DNA from: Candidatus Bathyarchaeota archaeon
GTDB taxonomy: Archaea; Thermoproteota; Bathyarchaeia; TCS64; B23
DNA: 47,390 bases
NCBI GenBank assembly: GCA_937898665.1
Contig: CALEIY010000128.1
Span: 1 to 47,390 of the forward strand
Direction: 5' to 3'
Positions 15,363 through 23,711 of this stretch are shown one piece after another (positions within the stretch are counted from its first letter, which is position 1; every line of letters starts with the position of its first letter). Under the pieces are notes generated by a model. The model had not been told where the DNA came from. It saw only the letters and a program-made list of their open reading frames with translations, and searched no databases. Position numbers and translations under genes: made by a program.

Positions 15363-15411
15363 CCTATAACAGCCCTATAATTTTCCCATGATGTTAATGG
15401 TTCCATTAACC
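15363..15411 (+). repeat. intergenic palindromic element, copy A
   Basis: A 49-bp element that recurs, inverted, at 41119-41167 with about 41 matching positions and no gap. The outline is CTATAAC, five variable bases, TATAATTTTCCCA, then a 16-bp palindrome TTAATGGTTCCATTAA (within a perfect 18-bp palindrome here, 15393-15410) ending CC. It lies 44 bases upstream of the TrmI-like gene. TATAATTT inside it could act as a TATA box. Its function is unknown. Confidence 0.75.
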
Positions 15412-15454
15412 AACTCAGGAAGCTTTTAGGCCTCTAAACCCCCTAGAAATCGAG

Positions 15455-16225
15455 ATGGAGCTCATCGAGGAGGGGTGCGACGTCCTCCTATACCTCGACC
15501 ATCGAAGAACATACCTGGTGAAGGTTAGGGGAGACAGAGAATTCCACACCCATAAGGGATTCATACGCCTCGGGGAGCTCATCGGAAAGCCCTATGGATG
15601 CGCCGTAGAGAGCAATCTCGGCGTCCGATTCTACGCTCTAAAGCCCCTTATAAGGGATAGGGTTTTGAAGACAGAGCGGAGAACCCAGGTCATCTACCCG
15701 AAGGATATGGGCTTCATACTCCTCATGGCCGATGTGGGGCCTGGAAGCAGGGTTGTGGAGGCTGGAACGGGGAGCGGGGCGCTAACCCTCGCCCTCGCCA
15801 ACGCCGTGAAACCGGATGGAAAGATCTACAGCTATGAGATACGGCGGGAATTCCAGAGGGCTGCGATGAGGAACATCGAGAGGGCGGGCCTAGCAGACTA
15901 CGTCGAGTTCAAGCTCCGCGACATCACAGAGGGGATAGAGGAGGAAGAGGTGGATGCCGTCATCCTCGACATGGCGACGCCCTGGCTCGTCGTCCCCCAC
16001 GCCCATAAGGCCCTAAAGGGTGGGGGAGTCTTCCTCTCCTTCAGCCCAACCATAGAGCAGGTTATGCGAACCGTCTCAGCCCTGAGGGAACACCCCTTCA
16101 TCGAGGTGGAGACCTATGAGATCATGCTGAGGCGCTTCATCGTCGAGGAGAATCGGACGAGGCCCGAGACCCTGATGATAGGGCATACGGGATATATAAC
16201 GGTGGGGAGGAAGGTCTTAGAATAG
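15455..16225 (+). CDS. trmI: tRNA (adenine-N1)-methyltransferase, TrmI family
   Basis: Makes m1A at position 57/58 of the tRNA T-loop. The N-terminal beta domain ends in RTQVIYPKDMGFIL, the hallmark of TrmI; the Rossmann SAM-binding loop follows (VVEAGTGSGALT, about residues 97-108), with acidic IYSYEIRREF closing the ribose site and LDMATPW in place of the catalytic D/N-P-P-like motif. 256 aa is the usual archaeal length. ATG 15455 is the first Met of the domain. The M42 peptidase starts at its stop codon, so the two are co-transcribed. Confidence 0.94.
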   Translation: MELIEEGCDVLLYLDHRRTYLVKVRGDREFHTHKGFIRLGELIGKPYGCAVESNLGVRFYALKPLIRDRVLKTERRTQVIYPKDMGFILLMADVGPGSRVVEAGTGSGALTLALANAVKPDGKIYSYEIRREFQRAAMRNIERAGLADYVEFKLRDITEGIEEEEVDAVILDMATPWLVVPHAHKALKGGGVFLSFSPTIEQVMRTVSALREHPFIEVETYEIMLRRFIVEENRTRPETLMIGHTGYITVGRKVLE

Positions 16226-17328
16226 TGGAGATGGTGAGCGAGATGTTCGATGAGAAGGCTATGGGATTGATGAAGCAGCTCATGGAGGCCTTCGGGCCTC
16301 CAGGCTTCGAGAGGGAGGTTGCCTCGCTGCTGAAGGGCTATCTGAAGCCCTACGCCGATGAGATCGTCGCCGACAAGCTCGGCTCCATAACCTTCGTAGT
16401 TAAGGGTTCCGAGGAGCGTCCGAGGGTTCTATTGGCGGGGCACATCGACGAGGTGGGCTTCATAGTCTCCTCCATCACCGATGAAGGCTTCCTCACCTTC
16501 CACCCCCTAGGAGGATGGTGGAGCCAGGTGCTGCTGGGTCAAAGGGTGGTCGTAAGAACCAGTAAGGGGGACATCGTCGGCGTCATAGCCGCCAAGCCGC
16601 CGCACATACTGCCGGAGGAGGAGAGGAAGAAGGTTGTCGACATCAAGGATATGTACATCGACATCGGGGCGACGAGCAGGGAGGAGGCTGAGGCGACGGG
16701 CGTTAGGATCGGAGACCCCATCGTCCCCTGGAGCCCCTTCACCCTCATCCAGGAGGGGAGGGTGGCGATGGGTAAGGCCTTCGACGACCGAATCGGGGCC
16801 TTCGCCATAGCCGAGGTGATACGCCGAATAAAGGAGGGGGGCATAGAGCATCCAAACACGGTTTATGGAGCCGCAACGGTTCAGGAGGAGGTGGGCCTAA
16901 GGGGGGCGCAGACAATATCGCATGTCGTCAACCCCGACGTCGCCATCGTCCTAGAGGTAGACATCGCTGGGGATGTCCCAGGCATAAAGCCTAGGGAGGC
17001 CCCGACGAAGATGGGGAAGGGGCCTGGCCTACTCACCTTCGATAGGACGATGATACCGAACCAGCCCTTCAAGGAGTTCATCATAGAGGTCGCCAGGCGA
17101 TGTCAGATACCCCTCCAGCTCAGCCATGTCACAGGTGGAACCGACGCTGGACGCATACACCTCCAGAGAGCCGGATGCCCATCAGCCGTCATCACGATAC
17201 CCACGAGGCATATACACAGCCACACATCCCTCCTCAGCCTCAGAGACGTTGAGAACGCCATCAGATTGACGGTGGAGCTCATCAAACGCCTCGACATGGA
17301 GACCGTCGAGGGATTCACAGCCATCTAA
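16225..17328 (+). CDS. M42 family aminopeptidase
   Basis: Dinuclear-metal aminopeptidase of the TET/glutamyl-aminopeptidase (M42) type, 367 aa, cytoplasmic and usually dodecameric. Metal and catalytic residues are visible in order: AGHIDEVG (His ligand and Asp), FDDRIG (bridging Asp), QEEVGLRGA (catalytic Glu and ligand Glu), LEVDIAGD (Asp) and PTRHIHSH (final His). The PDZ-like insertion lies between about 75 and 170. It degrades short peptides released by larger proteases. The start is uncertain: GTG 16225 overlaps the trmI stop; ATG 16231 and ATG 16243 are in frame, the latter preceded by GGTGAG. Confidence 0.94.
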   Translation: MEMVSEMFDEKAMGLMKQLMEAFGPPGFEREVASLLKGYLKPYADEIVADKLGSITFVVKGSEERPRVLLAGHIDEVGFIVSSITDEGFLTFHPLGGWWSQVLLGQRVVVRTSKGDIVGVIAAKPPHILPEEERKKVVDIKDMYIDIGATSREEAEATGVRIGDPIVPWSPFTLIQEGRVAMGKAFDDRIGAFAIAEVIRRIKEGGIEHPNTVYGAATVQEEVGLRGAQTISHVVNPDVAIVLEVDIAGDVPGIKPREAPTKMGKGPGLLTFDRTMIPNQPFKEFIIEVARRCQIPLQLSHVTGGTDAGRIHLQRAGCPSAVITIPTRHIHSHTSLLSLRDVENAIRLTVELIKRLDMETVEGFTAI

Positions 17329-17376
17329 TAGCCTAGAACATCGTTACCCTTTTTAACCCCCTAAGCCTACGATAGA

Positions 17377-17458
17377 GAGGCGTCGGGGGGAAGGGCTTCG
17401 ACACCTCCTGGAATCCCTGGCTGAGACTTATACAGGGAGATCTCCCAGCCGACGCCTT
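17377..17458 (+). ncRNA. candidate structured RNA in the thrS leader
   Basis: AGGCGTCGG (17378-17386) pairs perfectly with CCGACGCCT (17449-17457), with a further G-U pair outside. Inside, CCCTG (17415-17419) pairs with CAGGG (17433-17437), and GGGG/CCTCC can form a further arm, giving a closed multi-arm fold of about 80 nt that ends 24 nt before the thrS start. AGA follows the closing stem, as in some archaeal H/ACA RNAs, but no clean pseudouridylation pocket is seen. It may be a leader element or a separate RNA. Confidence 0.4.
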
Positions 17459-17481
17459 AGAGCATCAAGAGGTGTATAGTT

Positions 17482-19386
17482 TTGGTGATGATTAGACTGC
17501 CCAGCGGCGAGTATAGAGAATGCGAGGCTGAACGCATAATAGACTGCCTACCCGAGGGAGTCGGCCTAATAGCCCGAGTCGACGGTAGACTACTAGACCT
17601 AACGGCTCCACCCCCAAGGGAAGGGGAGGTTGAGATACTGGACTTCAACTCCAGGGAGGGGCGTGAAGCCTACTGGCATACGACTTCACATATACTCGCC
17701 CAGGCTGTGAAGGAGCTATATCCCAACGCGAAGCTGGGCATCGGGCCGCCGATAGAGGAGGGCTTCTACTACGACTTCGACATCGGCGACGAGGTCTTCA
17801 CACCCGAAGACCTGGAGCGCATAGAGGGGAGGATGAGGGAGATCATAGAGCGAAACCTACCCCTCAAGCGCGTCGAGATGTCTAGAGAGGAGGCTATCAA
17901 GCTATTCCAGGAGCGGGGTGAACCCTACAAGGTGGAGCTCCTAAGGGAGATGGAGGAGAAGACCGTCTCGGTCTACTGGCAGGGGGACTTCGTAGACCTA
18001 TGCCGAGGCCCCCACCTCCCCTCAACCGGCTATGTTAGATATGTGAAGCTCCTATCCTCCTCCTCAGCCTACTGGAGAGGCATAGAGACCAATCCCGTAA
18101 TGCAGCGCATCTATGGCATCAGCTACCCCGAGGAGGAGATGCTGAGGGAATACCTCCACCGCCTTGAGGAGGCTAAGCGCAGGGATCACAGGGTTCTCGG
18201 AGCAAAGCTGGATTTATTCTCCATACATGAGGAGTGTGGAGCCGGCCTCATACTATGGCATCCGAAGGGGGCGATGCTGAGGAGGATCATCGCCGACTAC
18301 GTCCTCGACGAATATCTGAAACGGGGTTATCAACTCGTATCGACACCCCACATAGCCAGGGGGGAGCTGTGGGAGATCTCAGGGCATATGGGCTACTACA
18401 TAGAAAACATGTATGTCTTCGAGAAGGGGGGTGAACGCTACGTCGTAAAGCCGATGAACTGCCCCTTCCACATCCTCATCTACAAGACCAAGACCAGAAG
18501 CTACAGAGACCTGCCGATCAGGTATACGGAGCTTGGAACCGTCTACCGATATGAGCGATCGGGGACGCTCCACGGCCTACTGAGGGTTAGGGGCTTCACC
18601 CAGGATGACGCCCACATATTCTGCACCCCCGAACAGCTTGAGGACGAGGTTCTAGGCGTCCTCGACCTAACGCTGCACATTCTAAGAACCATGGGCTTCA
18701 AGGAGTTCAAGGTCGTCCTATCGACCCGAGACCCAGAGCATCCGGAGAAGTATATGGGAACCGATGAGGAGTGGAGGCGCGCCCAGGAGGCGCTGATTCG
18801 GGCGCTGGAGAGGAAGGGGCTGCCCTATGAGGAGGCCCCTGGAGAAGCAGTCTTCTACGGCCCGAAGATCGATATAAAGCTCGTCGACGCCATCGGACGC
18901 ACCTGGCAGTGCACCACCATCCAGATAGACTTCAACCTACCGAGGAGGTTCAACGTCACCTACATAGGCCCCGACGGGAGGGAGCATCTCGCCGTCATGA
19001 TCCATCGAGCCCTCTTAGGCTCTCTGGAGCGTTTCATAGGGGTTCTATTGGAGCATTACGCCGGAAACCTCCCCGTCTGGCTCTCACCGATCCAGGTTAG
19101 GGTTCTCCCCATCAGCGATAGGTACGTCGACTATGCCAGGGAGATCTATGAGCGTCTAAGAGGTGAGGGCATCAGGGCGGAGCTCGATGAGAGGGGTTTG
19201 ACCATCGCATATAAGGTGAGGGAGGCGGAGGAGGAGAAGATACCCTACATGCTCATCGTAGGACGACGAGAATTGGAGTCCCACACAGTATCGGTGAGGA
19301 GGCATAGGATCGGAGACCTCGGCCAGATGACCCTGGAAGAGTTCCTGGAGCGGATTAAGAGGGAGATCGAGGAGAAGACCCCTTAG
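17482..19386 (+). CDS. thrS: threonyl-tRNA synthetase, bacterial type with editing domain
   Basis: Charges tRNA-Thr. 634 aa with a short TGS-like N-terminus (1-55), the bacterial N2 editing domain (HTTSH at 66-70 and DLCRGPH at 172-178, i.e. the His, Asp, Cys and His that clear Ser-tRNA-Thr), a class II catalytic core with its zinc-site Cys in MNCPFH, motif 2 (TVYRYERSGTLHGLLRVR) and motif 3, and the anticodon domain (VRVLPISDRY to the end). Most archaeal ThrRS have a DTD-like editing domain instead, so this is a bacterial-type enzyme. TTG 17482, GTG 17485 and ATG 17488 are possible; GAGGTG at 17469-17474 is best placed for TTG. Confidence 0.95.
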   Translation: MVMIRLPSGEYRECEAERIIDCLPEGVGLIARVDGRLLDLTAPPPREGEVEILDFNSREGREAYWHTTSHILAQAVKELYPNAKLGIGPPIEEGFYYDFDIGDEVFTPEDLERIEGRMREIIERNLPLKRVEMSREEAIKLFQERGEPYKVELLREMEEKTVSVYWQGDFVDLCRGPHLPSTGYVRYVKLLSSSSAYWRGIETNPVMQRIYGISYPEEEMLREYLHRLEEAKRRDHRVLGAKLDLFSIHEECGAGLILWHPKGAMLRRIIADYVLDEYLKRGYQLVSTPHIARGELWEISGHMGYYIENMYVFEKGGERYVVKPMNCPFHILIYKTKTRSYRDLPIRYTELGTVYRYERSGTLHGLLRVRGFTQDDAHIFCTPEQLEDEVLGVLDLTLHILRTMGFKEFKVVLSTRDPEHPEKYMGTDEEWRRAQEALIRALERKGLPYEEAPGEAVFYGPKIDIKLVDAIGRTWQCTTIQIDFNLPRRFNVTYIGPDGREHLAVMIHRALLGSLERFIGVLLEHYAGNLPVWLSPIQVRVLPISDRYVDYAREIYERLRGEGIRAELDERGLTIAYKVREAEEEKIPYMLIVGRRELESHTVSVRRHRIGDLGQMTLEEFLERIKREIEEKTP

Positions 19387-19969
19387 CCTCCATCCTCTCC
19401 AGAAGCTCAGCCCAATCGATCTTTATGAGAGCGGCCATGATGATAGCCAATAATATGGCTGTGGCGACAACCCCCCAAAGGCCTCCACCCCCACCGAAGA
19501 GATCTCTGATGAAAACATAGCTGAAGCGCCCCGCATAGGCGATGGTGATGCCCATCGCCGTCTTCCCCAGAAACGCAGCCAGCAGCGCCTTTCTGAGATC
19601 ATAGCGTAGCATCCCGAGGGGTATGAGGATAAGATCATCGGGGAGGGGAAGATAGGCGAAGAGGAAGATGGCGAACATCCCATAGCGCTCAACAAGCTTC
19701 CTAGCGCTCTCAAGGCGACGCTGATAACTCTCGCCCAGGAGCTTACGACCCCCAAGGCCGAGCAGATAGGCTGAGAACTCCCCTATAGTGGCCCCGAGGC
19801 CGCAGACCAGGCCCAGGAGAAGGGGATTGAGGGTAGCCCCAAAGGCATAGATGGTCAACGTATAGGGGACGGGGAAGAGGATCGTGAAGTTGCCAAAGAT
19901 GGAGATGAGGAAGGCACCTAAATAGCCGTAAACTCTGACGAAGCCCTCCATCCAGCCCCAGAGACTCAT
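19355..19969 (-). CDS. DedA/VTT-type membrane protein
   Basis: 204-aa integral membrane protein of the SNARE-associated/VTT (DedA, YqaA-like) superfamily. About five hydrophobic segments; the family-typical GLVCGLGATIGEFSAYLLG re-entrant region with a conserved Glu, and YLPLPDDLILIPLG further on. Relatives act as lipid scramblases or affect undecaprenyl/polyprenyl-phosphate recycling and membrane homeostasis; the archaeal function is unproven. ATG 19969 begins MSLWGWMEGF. Its C-terminal 32 bases overlap the end of thrS on the other strand. Confidence 0.85.
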   Translation of the reverse strand: MSLWGWMEGFVRVYGYLGAFLISIFGNFTILFPVPYTLTIYAFGATLNPLLLGLVCGLGATIGEFSAYLLGLGGRKLLGESYQRRLESARKLVERYGMFAIFLFAYLPLPDDLILIPLGMLRYDLRKALLAAFLGKTAMGITIAYAGRFSYVFIRDLFGGGGGLWGVVATAILLAIIMAALIKIDWAELLERMEAKGSSPRSPS

Positions 19970-20050
19970 AGTAACCCGCTAAGGAGACTAACCCCTTAAG
20001 ATTCTTAAAAATGGGTTGTCGTATCTATTAGATTCGGATTGGAGAAAAGT

Positions 20051-20058
20051 GTATAAAC
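20051..20058 (+). promoter_or_regulatory. TATA box of the radical SAM gene
   Basis: GTATAAAC centred 27.5 nt before GTG 20082, within an AT-rich stretch; no ribosome-binding site precedes the GTG. Suggests a leaderless start and supports GTG 20082 over the out-of-frame ATG 20078. Confidence 0.6.
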
Positions 20059-20081
20059 AGGGATTCCGAGGCTAAATATGG

Positions 20082-21563
20082 GTGAGGAAATTAGGCTCAG
20101 CGGGTGAAAAGGCTCAATTAATGGCTGATCTCGTTGAGAGATGGGTAAATAATCCATTACTGATAGGATTGCTGAAATTTCTCTCGAAAAGGGATGAGAG
20201 GGGAAGGAGAATTGAGAGAATACTACTCGATTACGCCGGTTTGGATACCGAGCTGAGCTTAGGGGATAAACTGGGGAGCTTCATTCTGAAGACCTTCCTA
20301 AAACAGGTTTTAAAGGCCTTAAAGCTCGATGAGGAGAACATCAAGAGGCATCTAAGAATAGGTTATTGGAGGAAAGGGTTGGCATCGGTTCTGGAGGGTA
20401 TAGCGTGGAGGGGGGTTGAGAGACCCTTCACGGCTTCAGCTCCCTTCCTGATAGTATGGAACTTCACCGATGCATGCAACCTGCGTTGTAAGCACTGCTA
20501 TCAGGGGGCTGATAGGCCTAAGCCGGATGAGCTCTCAACGGAGGATGCCTTGAGGGCGGTGGACATCATGGCCGACGCTGGGGTGGCCTACATAGCCTTC
20601 TCAGGCGGGGAGCCCTTGATGAGACCCGACTTCTTCGAAGTTGCTAAGAGCGTTGTGAAGCATGATATGGGATTCTCCCTCGCAACGAATGGGACATTAT
20701 TGACGAGGGAGACGGTTAAACGTCTAGAGAAATTGGGGTGCGACTTTGTCCAGATATCCCTCGACGGATTGAGGGAGATCCATAACAGGTTTAGGGGGAT
20801 AGACTGCTATGATAGGGTTATCGAGGGAATTAAGAACGCAGTTGAATCAAGAATGGCGGTTGGAATAGCGACATGCGTTACGAGATACAACATCCATGAG
20901 GTGGACGCACTCATAGATCTCGCTGAGAAGCTTGGGGCAGACCAATTCATACACTACAACTTCATCCCAACCGGGAGGGGAAGGGAGATAATCGAGATGG
21001 ATATCACACCCGATGAGAGGGAGGATCTCCTAAACCACCTCGCCTCCCAAATAGGTTCGAGGAGGCTGATCCTACTATCGACGGCCCCCCAGTATTCTAG
21101 GGTCTGCCTCGGCTATGGATACGTCTCCCTCACCCACTTCGACACCTTTGGACAGCAGCTTGGGAAGAGTGAGGAGGTTGGATTCCTCGCAGAGTTCATA
21201 GGTGGATGCGGAGCTGGAAGACTCTATATGGCTTTACAGCCAAATGGAGACCTGACACCCTGCGTCTTCATGCCCATAAAGGTTGGAAACATCCTCGTCG
21301 ACGACTTCCTAGATCTCTGGTGGAACTCGGAGGTACTCAATAAGCTGAGGGATAGGAGGAGCTTCAAGGGATACTGTGGCAGATGTCCATGGAGGGAGAT
21401 ATGCGGTGGATGTAGGGCGAGGGCCTACGCCTACTTCGGAGATGTCCAGGAGTCCGATCCAGGATGTCCACTCAACATGGATCGATGGAGGATGATCGAG
21501 GAGGGGATCCCATCTCCCAGGTTAGAGGCCGAGATCAAGGTAGGAGTCGACGGCTTCGATTAG
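20082..21563 (+). CDS. radical SAM/SPASM domain protein
   Basis: 493 aa. An unusual N-terminal helical region of about 120 residues precedes the radical SAM core: the [4Fe-4S] cysteines are Cys132, Cys136 and Cys139 (CNLRCKHCY), followed by AFSGGEPLM (SAM binding) and SLATNGTLL. The C-terminal SPASM region holds many Cys (CGAGRLYMALQPNGDLTPC, then CGRCPWREICGGC and DPGCP), which bind one or two auxiliary clusters. Relatives mature ribosomally made peptides or act in heme biosynthesis (AhbC/AhbD-like). No precursor peptide gene is seen next to it. Its first 350 bases are visibly AT-richer than neighbouring genes. The 3' end overlaps the convergent P-loop gene by 42 bases. Confidence 0.9.
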   Translation: MRKLGSAGEKAQLMADLVERWVNNPLLIGLLKFLSKRDERGRRIERILLDYAGLDTELSLGDKLGSFILKTFLKQVLKALKLDEENIKRHLRIGYWRKGLASVLEGIAWRGVERPFTASAPFLIVWNFTDACNLRCKHCYQGADRPKPDELSTEDALRAVDIMADAGVAYIAFSGGEPLMRPDFFEVAKSVVKHDMGFSLATNGTLLTRETVKRLEKLGCDFVQISLDGLREIHNRFRGIDCYDRVIEGIKNAVESRMAVGIATCVTRYNIHEVDALIDLAEKLGADQFIHYNFIPTGRGREIIEMDITPDEREDLLNHLASQIGSRRLILLSTAPQYSRVCLGYGYVSLTHFDTFGQQLGKSEEVGFLAEFIGGCGAGRLYMALQPNGDLTPCVFMPIKVGNILVDDFLDLWWNSEVLNKLRDRRSFKGYCGRCPWREICGGCRARAYAYFGDVQESDPGCPLNMDRWRMIEEGIPSPRLEAEIKVGVDGFD

Positions 21564-22427
21564 GTGGCTGAGCCTCTCAGCGAGTCGATCATAATCCATC
21601 AGCTCCCATCTCCGGAGAGGTGGAATATCCACGAAGCCATCAGGCTTAAGGAGGGGTACGACATTCTCCGCCCTAAGCTCCATAGGCTCCCTCCCAAGCT
21701 CCCTATAGGCATTCAGCATCTCCAAGTAGTCATCTGGGTCATAGAAGATCGCCGATCCAGGTGAAACACCTATGATCGCATCGTATTTGATCTCAGGTGT
21801 TGGTGAGGCGGCGTCGTTATATCCCTCAACTATTAGGGCCTCACAGCTTTCCAAGACCTCCCCCAGGCATGTTGATATAGCCCTTTTAGACAGCCTCCCA
21901 TGTATCCCACTCCACTCCTCCATGTTATCTATCTCCACCACCTCCTCCGCGTCGGCCCTCAGGGCGTTGAGATAATCCTCGTCGACGAGAAGCCTATGGG
22001 TTGAGAGGCCCCTATTTAACACGATGATATGCCTCATTCCCCCATCCCACACCGTATATCTCTCAACGATGAGGTGCGTGTAGATGTCCTCCTCCAATAG
22101 ATAGAGCTCCCGCCCCATCCCCTCCTCAAGGAGGTTTTTAGCCTTTAATGGCGTGAAGAGGGCGTCAATGGGGTTTAGAAGCTCATAGGGTAGGGTGCAG
22201 CATGATGCCTCCCTCAGCTTTGTTATATCCTCGCAGTATAGCCTCCCCTCGGATCGACATCTCAGATAGGCGTCATATTGATACCATAGGTTGTGGCCAG
22301 CCCTAGGCTTGAAGGGGACCACCATAACACCCGCTTTGTGTAGCCCCCTACAGATGGCTGAGGCGACCGTCGTCTTCCCAGAGTCATGTGGTAGGAGGCC
22401 GAATATTAGGAGGCTCCTCCGAGGCAT
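21522..22427 (-). CDS. P-loop ATPase related to the BioD/CobQ group
   Basis: 301 aa. A Walker A variant sits near the N-terminus (PHDSGKTT, about residues 13-20), as in dethiobiotin-synthetase/cobyric-acid-synthase-type ATPases, followed by VVPFKPRAGHN, which parallels the substrate-carboxylate strand of that group, and CEALIVEGYNDAA, the Walker B-like strand with an acidic EG. Conserved archaeal protein; the substrate is unknown. ATG 22427 is the only good start. It ends inside the radical SAM gene's 3' end, so the two are convergent, not an operon. Confidence 0.75.
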   Translation of the reverse strand: MPRRSLLIFGLLPHDSGKTTVASAICRGLHKAGVMVVPFKPRAGHNLWYQYDAYLRCRSEGRLYCEDITKLREASCCTLPYELLNPIDALFTPLKAKNLLEEGMGRELYLLEEDIYTHLIVERYTVWDGGMRHIIVLNRGLSTHRLLVDEDYLNALRADAEEVVEIDNMEEWSGIHGRLSKRAISTCLGEVLESCEALIVEGYNDAASPTPEIKYDAIIGVSPGSAIFYDPDDYLEMLNAYRELGREPMELRAENVVPLLKPDGFVDIPPLRRWELMDYDRLAERLSHLIEAVDSYLDLGL

Positions 22428-22461
22428 CAGGGGTTTGGGGAGGATTCAATGGAGTTAAACC

Positions 22462-23661
22462 TTAGGGTGGAGGCCTAGCTCCGAGGGTGACCTCCACATC
22501 CATGGTCTTTCCCTCCCTAATGATGGTGAGCACAGCCTTGTCTCCAGGCCTTTTATGCCGCTCCATGTAGAGGACGAGGTCGTAGAACTGCCTGACGGCG
22601 TGTCCATCCACGCCGATGATTATGTCGCCTCCCACCTTCACCCTGCTGCCATCTATGATGGCCTCGGTGGTTCCGCCTCTAAGACCAGCCTTCTCAGCTG
22701 GCCCCCCCTCAACGACGTCGACGACGAGGCATCCCCGGGTTGAGGGGTCTAAGCCCATCGCCTCTGCGATGGCCGGCGTCACATCCATCCCCTCTATGCC
22801 GAGGTATGGATGCTCATAGGTTCCCTTCTCTATGAGGTCTGGAAGCTCCCTCTTGATGGTGTCGATGGGGATGGCGAAGCCTATGCCCGCAAACTGCCCC
22901 GTCCCGCTGACGATGGCGGTATTCATACCCACCACCTCCCCCCGCATATTTAGCAGGGGGCCGCCGCTGTTACCGGGGTTTATGGCGGCATCGGTCTGGA
23001 TGACATCGACGATGACGAAGCCCCTCGGAGCTCTCATCTGCCGGCCTAGGGCGCTGATCACACCTACGGTCATGGTCCCCTCAAGGCCGAAGGGGTTCCC
23101 TATGGCGATCACCCGCTCCCCAACCACAAGCTGGGAGGAGTTCCCGAATTTCACTGGTTTGAGGAGGCTCTCAGGGACATCGACATCTATGACGGCCAGG
23201 TCGACGTAGGGATCGGTTCCAACGATCTCCGCCTCGGCGATGGTTCCATCTGGGAAGGTAACCTCGATCTCCCTAGCACCCTCCACGACGTGGTTATTGG
23301 TGATGATCCTCCCCTCCTTGTCGTAGACGAAGCCTGAGCCTGTTCCCCTGCCGAAGGGGGTTCTCACCGAGATGAGGACTACCGACCACTTGGTTCGATT
23401 ATATATCTGAACCAGGGTTAGGGACTCCGATGCGTTTCCAACTCTAAGTATTTTGATCTCATCTCTCAGCGATGAGACCTCCGATTGGAGGCTGTGGATC
23501 TGAAACCTGAGCGTCTCGATCTCCCCCTCAAGCCTCGAGGCCCTAAGCCTGAAGTCTAGGACGAAGTAGGCTAGAGCCACGATGTTGAGGGTCAGGATGA
23601 TGATTACGGCGATGGATAGTAGACTCCTCCTAGGTCTCTCACTCACCTCCATGGTCGACAC
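22462..23661 (-). CDS. HtrA/DegP-like serine protease
   Basis: Membrane-anchored trypsin-fold protease with a PDZ domain, facing the outside. An N-terminal signal-anchor helix (about residues 14-36) and a short coiled coil (40-75) precede the protease domain with the triad His124 (ITNNHVVEGA), Asp154 (YVDLAVID) and Ser232 (NPGNSGGPLL). One PDZ domain covers about 275-395. The role is quality control of misfolded envelope proteins. GTG 23661 lies 25 nt from a TATAAAATA box; ATG 23652 is an in-frame alternative. The divergent Dph6 gene uses the same intergenic box. Confidence 0.94.
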   Translation of the reverse strand: MSTMEVSERPRRSLLSIAVIIILTLNIVALAYFVLDFRLRASRLEGEIETLRFQIHSLQSEVSSLRDEIKILRVGNASESLTLVQIYNRTKWSVVLISVRTPFGRGTGSGFVYDKEGRIITNNHVVEGAREIEVTFPDGTIAEAEIVGTDPYVDLAVIDVDVPESLLKPVKFGNSSQLVVGERVIAIGNPFGLEGTMTVGVISALGRQMRAPRGFVIVDVIQTDAAINPGNSGGPLLNMRGEVVGMNTAIVSGTGQFAGIGFAIPIDTIKRELPDLIEKGTYEHPYLGIEGMDVTPAIAEAMGLDPSTRGCLVVDVVEGGPAEKAGLRGGTTEAIIDGSRVKVGGDIIIGVDGHAVRQFYDLVLYMERHKRPGDKAVLTIIREGKTMDVEVTLGARPPP

Positions 23662-23681
23662 CCTACTCCTAAAGTTGCGTC

Positions 23682-23690
23682 TATAAAATA
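23682..23690. promoter_or_regulatory. shared TATA box between HtrA and Dph6 genes
   Basis: TATAAAATA (TATTTTATA on the other strand), centred at 23686: 25 nt from GTG 23661 of the HtrA gene and 26 nt from ATG 23712 of the Dph6 gene. No second box is seen in this 50-base spacer. Confidence 0.6.
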
Positions 23691-23711
23691 AAGGGTAATC
23701 ACCCTTAAACT

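Noticed and set aside
15239-15454. tRNA or rRNA gene in the longest gaps (also 17329-17481, 33123-33259, 39319-39451).
   Set aside because: No T-loop consensus with matching acceptor stem was found in any of these gaps.
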